Shown here one piece after another: positions 7,601 to 12,138 of a DNA stretch of 12,138 nucleotides. Position 1 is the stretch's first letter. Each line of letters begins with the position of its first letter. The notes under the pieces were generated by a model. That model saw nothing but the letters and a program-made list of their open reading frames with translations, made no database searches and had not been told where the DNA came from. Origin of the DNA: Campylobacterales bacterium. GTDB lineage: Bacteria; Campylobacterota; Campylobacteria; Campylobacterales; Hydrogenimonadaceae. Location: contig JAMOMS010000045.1 of assembly GCA_027067015.1 (NCBI GenBank), forward strand, positions 1 through 12,138, read 5' to 3'. Position numbers and translations under genes: made by a program.

Positions 7601-8938
7601 ATGAAAAAGATCGCTTTGGCGCTACTTTTGGGGCTAACGGGGTGGTTGGGGGCCTTGGCCTTTTTTGACCCCTTGCAGGCCAGGTTGCTGGGGGCGGTGG
7701 CGTTTTTGGTAACGCTTTGGAGCAACAACGGCCTGCCTTTGGGGGTGGTGTCGCTCTTGCCCATTCTGCTCTTTCCCGTCCTTGGCATTACCCCGCTTAA
7801 CGACATAACGCCCAACTACGCCAAATCGATTATCTTTCTTTTTATCGGCGGCTTTTTGCTGGCCATCGCCATGCAAAAGAGCGGCCTGCATTTGCAAATT
7901 TCCCGCCGGCTTTTGCGTATCTTCCCCAAAAGCGCGGTGGGGGTTATTTACGCCATGGCGACGGTCTCGGCGCTTCTTAGCTCACTGCTTTCCAATACCA
8001 CCGTCACCCTGATGCTGATGCCGGTGGGACTCTTTTTGACCCAAAACGTCAAGCTGAAAGTAAGAATTTTGCTGGCTATTGCCTACGGGGCCAGCATCGG
8101 GGGGATCTTTACGCCCATCGGTACCCCGCCCAATCTCCTTTTGATGGGCTTTTTGGAATCGTCGGGCTTGACGGCGCCGACGTTTGGGGAGTGGATGCTC
8201 ATGACGGCGCCGGTAGTGGCGGTGATGTTGGCCGTGATGCCCAGGATTTTGGCGCTGGGCGTAGAGAGTGAGCCGGTAGAGCCGGAGGCGTCAACGCCGG
8301 AGCCGTTTGACGGCAGACAGAAAAAGGTGCTGGCCTTGCTGGGTATTTTAAGCCTGCTTTTGCTGGTAAACACCCCGATCAAACCCTGGTACGGCGGATT
8401 GGGTTTGAATGAGAAGGGACTTTTGTTGACGGCGGGCCTGGCCCTTTTTATGCCCGGTATGCGTGTTTTGGATTGGGAAGATACCCGCGCGCTTCCTTAT
8501 GAGATCATCTTTCTTTTCGGCGCCGGTTTCGCCATCGCCCAGGCTTTCGGATCCACCCACCTGGCCCAGGCTCTGGCGCAAAAACTCGCCTTTGTCCATG
8601 CGCTTCCTTTGTGGGTGACGCTGGCGGTGGTGGCGCTGGTGATCAGTTTCTCCACGGAGATCACCAGCAACACGGCCCTTACCTCGGTGGCTTTGCCGGT
8701 AATGGCCAACCTCTACGGCCCCGGACACCCTGAGACGTTGCTGATTCTCATGGTGGCCACCGTGTCGGCCAGCTACGCGTTTATGCTTCCCATCGCCACG
8801 CCCCCCAACGCCATTATCATGAGCTCCCGGGTCATTCGGGTGGGCACCATGGCGACATTTGGGGTGGTGATCGACCTGGTGGGCGTGGCGGCGGTATCGA
8901 CCGCCGCCTACTGGCTTTGGAGAGTTCTACTGCCATGA
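7601..8938 (+). CDS. SLC13/DASS-family sodium:anion symporter
   Basis: A 445-residue polytopic membrane protein with the repeat architecture of divalent anion:sodium symporters. Both halves carry the Ser-Asn-Thr signature that binds sodium and substrate: SSLLSNTTVTLMLMPV (SNT at 131-133) and STEITSNTALTSVALPV (SNT at 356-358). Each is followed by its partner motif, PIGTPPN at 172-178 and PIATPPN at 397-403. About 11-12 hydrophobic segments are visible, with one hydrophilic loop at about 221-243. Family members carry dicarboxylates, citrate, sulfate or similar anions; the substrate cannot be told from the sequence. The GGGAGG Shine-Dalgarno element fits the ATG. The stop codon overlaps the dprA start (ATGA), so the two are probably translated together. 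Confidence 0.93.
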   Translation: MKKIALALLLGLTGWLGALAFFDPLQARLLGAVAFLVTLWSNNGLPLGVVSLLPILLFPVLGITPLNDITPNYAKSIIFLFIGGFLLAIAMQKSGLHLQISRRLLRIFPKSAVGVIYAMATVSALLSSLLSNTTVTLMLMPVGLFLTQNVKLKVRILLAIAYGASIGGIFTPIGTPPNLLLMGFLESSGLTAPTFGEWMLMTAPVVAVMLAVMPRILALGVESEPVEPEASTPEPFDGRQKKVLALLGILSLLLLVNTPIKPWYGGLGLNEKGLLLTAGLALFMPGMRVLDWEDTRALPYEIIFLFGAGFAIAQAFGSTHLAQALAQKLAFVHALPLWVTLAVVALVISFSTEITSNTALTSVALPVMANLYGPGHPETLLILMVATVSASYAFMLPIATPPNAIIMSSRVIRVGTMATFGVVIDLVGVAAVSTAAYWLWRVLLP

Positions 8939-9720
8939 GCGTGGGGCATAGACTTCCCGCTGTCTACCTTTCCCGCTTTGGCGAGATGGCGAAGGTGCCT
9001 GAGCCAATCTATTATCTGGGAGAGCCGGAACTACTGAATAAGCCCGCTGTCAGCATTGTGGGCACCCGTCGCCCCAACGCCTACACCAAACAGATGACCA
9101 CCCGTCTGGCTTCGGCGCTGGCGGAGCGGGGGGTTGTGATAGTCAGCGGCGCGGCCATGGGGGTGGACGCCCTGGCCCATCGGGGGGCCGGGGCGAAAAA
9201 TACCGTGGCGGTGGTCGCCGGCGGATTGGATGTGCGTTACCCCGCCGTCAACGCCCCGTTGATCGCGTCTATCGAGAAAGAGGGGCTGGTTTTAAGCCGT
9301 TTTGAGGCGGGGGAGCGCCCCAGGCCCTGGAGTTTTGTGGTGCGCAACGAGATGGTGGTGGCGCTGGGCGAGGTGCTGGTGGTTGCCGAGGCCGACCGCC
9401 AAAGCGGCTCCATGCGCAGTGTCGAATACGCTTTGAAGATGGGCAAACCCGTCTATGTCCTGCCCCATCGGTTGGGCGAGAGCGAGGGAACCAACGACCT
9501 GTTGAGGGACAAAAAGGCCGAGCCGATTTACGACATTGATGCTTTTAGTGCGCGTTTCGGAAAGAAGAGGGAGGGAGCCAAAGAGCCGTTGTTGGCTTTT
9601 TGCGCCGAGGTTCCGACCCTTCAGGAGGCGCTGGATCGTTTCGGTCAGCGGGTGTATGAGGCGGAGTTGGAGGGGCGTATCGAGATACGCGACGGTCTGG
9701 TCTATCCCGTTACGGATTAG
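8935..9720 (+). CDS. dprA: DNA-processing protein DprA
   Basis: A 261-residue DprA, which protects incoming single-stranded DNA in transformation and loads RecA on it. The Rossmann-like core has SIVGTRRPNAY (40-50), SGAAMGVDALAHRGA (71-85) and VVAGGLDVRYP (93-103). Then follow PRPWSFVVRNEMVVALGE (129-146) and AEADRQSGSM (151-160), corresponding to the usual RNR-I and SGS motifs; the second arginine of RNR is glutamate here. There is no N-terminal SAM domain, and a short winged-helix-like tail (about 219-261) ends the protein. An ATG at 8917 in frame is possible, but 8935 overlaps the transporter stop in an ATGA junction and has GGAG about 10 bases upstream. The stop overlaps that of the convergent gene. 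Confidence 0.95.
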   Translation: MSVGHRLPAVYLSRFGEMAKVPEPIYYLGEPELLNKPAVSIVGTRRPNAYTKQMTTRLASALAERGVVIVSGAAMGVDALAHRGAGAKNTVAVVAGGLDVRYPAVNAPLIASIEKEGLVLSRFEAGERPRPWSFVVRNEMVVALGEVLVVAEADRQSGSMRSVEYALKMGKPVYVLPHRLGESEGTNDLLRDKKAEPIYDIDAFSARFGKKREGAKEPLLAFCAEVPTLQEALDRFGQRVYEAELEGRIEIRDGLVYPVTD

Positions 9721-10088
9721 TCGGCGTACAGACCGCTGATGAGGGTAAAAGCGTCATGCCCGTCGGTGGGGTATTCGCAGATATGCTCTTTGCCCAAAGA
9801 GATGCCCAGCGCCTGGGCCAGGGTTTCGCGCACTTTCATGGCGCCGTTCCAGTCACACCCCGGAAGGAGGGCAATCAGATTGCCGTCAATATAAAAGAGT
9901 CGGTCGCTACCGCGAAGCAGGGGAAGGGCCACGTCCCTGATACGCGCTTCGTCGCCGTCGGGATAGGGGATGCGCAAAACCGAGAAGGTGGGATCGTACC
10001 CCTCGTGGGCCAGCCGTTGAATGAGGGTAATGTGATACTCCAACAAGGTTTTAAGCAGTTCTTTGTAGCCGTAAACTTTGGGTTGCAT
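9717..10088 (-). CDS. Small degenerate GGDEF-like protein keeping an RxxD motif
   Basis: A 123-residue soluble protein that I read as a shrunken, inactive GGDEF domain. The order of elements matches a diguanylate cyclase: helix LLEYHITLIQRLAHEG (14-29), strand FSVLRI (35-40), RGSD (59-62), RLFYI, then DGNLI in place of GGDEF, LIALLPGC (71-78), AMKVRETLAQAL (83-94) and a terminal EYPTDGHDAFTLISGLY (105-121). RGSD sits five residues before the GGDEF position, the exact spacing of the cyclic di-GMP inhibitory site. The metal-binding Asp strand ends in Arg39, and about a dozen residues of the substrate loop are absent, so synthesis of cyclic di-GMP is not expected. AAGGAG at 10095-10100 fixes the ATG at 10088. 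It could be a receptor or partner subunit; the function is unknown. Confidence 0.75.
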   Translation of the reverse strand: MQPKVYGYKELLKTLLEYHITLIQRLAHEGYDPTFSVLRIPYPDGDEARIRDVALPLLRGSDRLFYIDGNLIALLPGCDWNGAMKVRETLAQALGISLGKEHICEYPTDGHDAFTLISGLYAD

Positions 10089-10110
10089 GGCAGGCTCCTT
10101 GGGTGGTCGT

Positions 10111-10122
10111 GTATAATTATAC
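10111..10122. promoter_or_regulatory. Palindromic shared -10 box (bidirectional promoter)
   Basis: GTATAATTATAC is a perfect 12-base palindrome. It contains TATAAT on the plus strand (10112-10117) and on the minus strand (10116-10121). Start codons lie 24 bases to the right (10142) and 27 bases to the left (10088), each with its Shine-Dalgarno element between. Leaders of about 18-20 bases are predicted both ways. No good -35 is seen on either side. No other promoter fits in the 53-base gap. Confidence 0.6.
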
Positions 10123-10141
10123 AAAAAAGTGCGGGAGAGGC

Positions 10142-10465
10142 ATGAAGGTCTATCTGTTGGCTATCTTTGTGGTGGCGGCGGCGCTTTGGGCAATCTGGCG
10201 CCGAAACAGCCGAAACGGGGTGCGATGGCGTGAACTATTAATAGATACGGCCTGGCTGGGGGTAGGTGTGCTCTTCTTTTCGGCGGCGCGGAATATGTGG
10301 GTCTACCCCCCGTTGATGCTGTTGCATCTGGCGGCCAGCACACTGTTTGCGTGGGGATTTATGTTGCGCTTAAGAGGTCGCAAAACCCCGTGGTTTTACG
10401 TGATCGCGCCTCTGTTTACCCTTTTGCTTTTCGTGGCCGTTGCCTGGTTTTTCAGGGAGGTTTGA
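10142..10465 (+). CDS. Small multi-pass membrane protein of unknown function
   Basis: A 107-residue hydrophobic protein that I do not recognise. Four membrane segments are visible at about 2-19, 33-48, 55-76 and 84-104. Basic loops (WRRNSRNGVRWRE at 19-31 and RLRGRKTP at 76-83) would place those loops in the cytoplasm under the positive-inside rule. No catalytic motif is evident. The frame is open further upstream, but GGGAGAGG directly before the ATG at 10142 and the -10 box at 10112-10117 support this start. The ruvX start codon follows its stop by one base, so the two form a bicistronic unit; Campylobacterota often carry such small integral membrane proteins beside ruvX or dprA, but I infer no job from this. 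Confidence 0.8.
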   Translation: MKVYLLAIFVVAAALWAIWRRNSRNGVRWRELLIDTAWLGVGVLFFSAARNMWVYPPLMLLHLAASTLFAWGFMLRLRGRKTPWFYVIAPLFTLLLFVAVAWFFREV

Positions 10466-10466
10466 G

Positions 10467-10862
10467 ATGGCGGTGAGCGCGGCGATGGATGTGGGATTGA
10501 AGCGGATCGGCCTGGCGCTTTGCCTGGACGGTAAAACGGTACTGCCCCAGCCGGCTATCCTGCGCAAAAACCGCGATCAGGCCGCGCGTGAGGTTGACGC
10601 CTTTTTGCGGGAGTGGGGGGTGGAGCGCCTGGTTGTCGGCTTACCCGAGGAGGGAAAAGACGCGGAGGCTATGGGTCGGCGTATCCGCCACTTTGTCTCA
10701 CTGCTTGCGTTTGAGGGGGAGGTGATCTATGTTGATGAGGCCTTCACCTCCAAAGAGGCCGAGGCGCTTTTGAAAGGAGAAGTCAAGATCAGGCGGGACG
10801 GTCGTTTGGATTCGGTCGCGGCCCAGTTGATTTTGGAGCGGGCGCTCTCTCTTCTTCGTTAA
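10467..10862 (+). CDS. ruvX: Putative pre-16S rRNA nuclease / Holliday junction resolvase YqgF
   Basis: A 131-residue RNase H-like protein of the YqgF/RuvX family, which in E. coli matures the 5' end of 16S rRNA. Motifs in order are AMDVGLKRIGLAL (6-18, D8), RLVVGLPEEG (54-63), IYVDEAFTSKEAEALL (87-102, D90/E91) and RRDGRLDSVAAQLILERAL (109-127, D115). These supply the usual acidic metal ligands. GGGAGG about 7 bases before the ATG at 10467 supports the start; an in-frame ATG at 10440 lies inside the upstream gene and lacks this support. The last 74 bases overlap the end of the convergent diguanylate cyclase gene, including the D115 motif, so the ruvX end is the constrained reading. Confidence 0.94.
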   Translation: MAVSAAMDVGLKRIGLALCLDGKTVLPQPAILRKNRDQAAREVDAFLREWGVERLVVGLPEEGKDAEAMGRRIRHFVSLLAFEGEVIYVDEAFTSKEAEALLKGEVKIRRDGRLDSVAAQLILERALSLLR

Positions 10863-12138
10863 AGACCACGACCCGGTTGCGGCCGGCGCGTTTGGCCTGA
10901 TAGAGGGCTTGATCGGCCAGGTCAATCACCTCTTTGAGCGTATCGCCCTGGTCGGGGTAGCGGGCGACTCCGGCCGAGACGGTGCACCGAATGATCTCTT
11001 GGCCATACTCCACGCGGGCGGCCTCAAAGCGGCGTCGGATCTTTTCGGCCACCATCTGCCCCCCCTCAAGCGAGCTTTTGTGCAGTAAAAGGACAAACTC
11101 CTCTCCGCCGTAACGGGCGGCGATATCCGCTTTGCGGATGGAGCCGAGAATGATCTCCGCCAATGTCCTAATGACCATGTCTCCCGCGCTGTGGCCGTAG
11201 GTGTCGTTGACCTCCTTGAAGTGGTCGATGTCGAGCATGACGACGGTATAGGGAATAAGCCCCCGGTTCCTTTGACTGCTGAGCTTGGTGGCCAACTCTT
11301 CAAGAAATTTGCGGTTGTAGATACCGGTCAGGCCGTCTTTGAGGGACTTTTCGTGCAGTTGTCGCAACAAGATATGGGTCTCTATGACGGGCCGGGCGTT
11401 TTCAAGGTAGTTTTGCAGGAGGTGTATCTGCGCTTTAAGACGCGCTATCGTTTGGGCTTCACGGGCTAAAAAGGTGATGACAAGGGCGCTTTGGTGAATA
11501 TGAAACGGGAGGCAGAAGTAGTAGGGAAACTCTCCCTTGTATAGGGGACAGACGGTGGGAAAAGCCGTGGAGTCGGCGGGTGTTTCGGTTCTGTAGGCGC
11601 GGCACGCCTCGGCGTCATCAATGCTTTTGGTGTCGCAGGGTAGGGAGGTGAGGGTGCTATAAACCGCCGTGCGGGTGTTGCGCCGGGGGTTGACGGCGTA
11701 GATGACAAAGTGCTCCGCATTCATCTCCATTCTAATCACGTCGGCCAGGTGCGCGTAGATCTGATCGAGAGAGCGATCATCCTCAATGATCTGTTTAAAA
11801 CGCTGGATCTTGGAGAGGGTATCGATGGTGTCGGCCGCCTTTTGCAAGGGATCGCTTTCGTGGACAGGATTGTACTTAAGCAGGGAGGAGAGGCGGTTTT
11901 CTACCCGGCCCAGTGTCTCTTGAAACTTTTTGATCAGACTGTTGTACAGCGCGGCGCTTTCGCGTATCTCCCGGTTGCGGGTATCACACTTGACAGTGAG
12001 GTTAAAGTCCCCCTCTTTCAGGCGGCTCAGGGAGGCTTTGAGCTCTTTAAAAAAGGTGAGGTAGGGGCGGGAGAGCCGTTTGACCACATAGACGGCGATC
12101 AGCAAAAAGAGCAGGGTGATCAGTGAGATTTTCAAAAG
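10789..12138 (-). CDS. Membrane diguanylate cyclase with HAMP and GAF-like sensor (5' end outside window)
   Basis: At least 448 residues, running off the right edge. The first in-window start would be a TTG at 12135, but a membrane segment at the very edge (about 3-19) followed by a HAMP-like region (20-72) suggests a longer protein with an upstream periplasmic sensor. A GAF-like region (about 120-245) holds four cysteines (C167, C178, C196, C208). The GGDEF domain begins with LKDGLTGIYNRKFLEEL (265-281), has VMLDIDHFKEVNDTYGHSAG (299-318, metal ligand D302) and the active GGEEF at 343-347. RKAD at 334-337 is an intact inhibitory I-site, and AGRNRV at 417-422 ends the fold. It should make cyclic di-GMP from two GTP with product feedback. 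A Pro-rich tail of about 25 residues overlaps ruvX by 74 bases. Confidence 0.93.
   Translation of the reverse strand, partial: LLKISLITLLFLLIAVYVVKRLSRPYLTFFKELKASLSRLKEGDFNLTVKCDTRNREIRESAALYNSLIKKFQETLGRVENRLSSLLKYNPVHESDPLQKAADTIDTLSKIQRFKQIIEDDRSLDQIYAHLADVIRMEMNAEHFVIYAVNPRRNTRTAVYSTLTSLPCDTKSIDDAEACRAYRTETPADSTAFPTVCPLYKGEFPYYFCLPFHIHQSALVITFLAREAQTIARLKAQIHLLQNYLENARPVIETHILLRQLHEKSLKDGLTGIYNRKFLEELATKLSSQRNRGLIPYTVVMLDIDHFKEVNDTYGHSAGDMVIRTLAEIILGSIRKADIAARYGGEEFVLLLHKSSLEGGQMVAEKIRRRFEAARVEYGQEIIRCTVSAGVARYPDQGDTLKEVIDLADQALYQAKRAGRNRVVVFNEEERAPAPKSTGPRPNPNDRPA

Noticed and set aside
9715..9722. Search for a terminator between dprA and the convergent small gene
   Set aside because: The two stop codons overlap by 4 bases and no inverted repeat is seen around them.

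Overview
The window looks like chromosomal DNA of a Campylobacterota (epsilonproteobacterial) organism with a fairly high GC content, of the Sulfurovum/Nitratifractor/Hydrogenimonas kind. This rests on gene neighbourhood and protein style: rpsF-ssb-rpsR beside holA, rnr, an HDOD gene and ilvC, a YibQ-type divergent polysaccharide deacetylase after ilvC, and a short DprA without an N-terminal SAM domain close to ruvX. Genus is not resolved. No tRNA, rRNA, insertion sequence, CRISPR array or phage gene was seen, and no stretch longer than about 300 bases lacks a gene.

Layout. (1) Bases 1-164: the 3' end of an unidentified rightward gene. A hairpin separates it from the convergent block that follows. 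(2) Bases 201-5273, all leftward: HDOD protein, RNase R (rnr), DNA polymerase III delta (holA), then S6 (rpsF), SSB (ssb) and S18 (rpsR). HDOD-rnr-holA are packed end to start or overlapping. rpsF probably has its own promoter at the holA stop codon. (3) Bases 5274-5427: a divergent promoter region. (4) Bases 5428-9720, rightward: ilvC, a TTCG-loop hairpin, the divergent polysaccharide deacetylase, a DASS/SLC13 anion transporter, and dprA overlapping the transporter by an ATGA junction. (5) Bases 9717-10862: a small leftward protein that reads as a GGDEF domain stripped of its catalytic parts, diverging from a rightward pair (small membrane protein, ruvX). The pair and the small protein appear to share one palindromic -10 box. 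(6) Bases 10789-12138: a leftward, 5'-truncated membrane diguanylate cyclase whose 3' end runs 74 bases into ruvX.

Most of the window is core information processing (translation, replication, RNA decay, recombination) and branched-chain amino acid synthesis. I found no evidence of a multi-gene novel system. The least explained part is 9717-12138, where a catalytically dead GGDEF-like protein keeping an RxxD motif in I-site register, an unknown membrane protein and a canonical diguanylate cyclase with a cysteine-bearing sensor region lie together. A link through cyclic di-GMP is an inference only.
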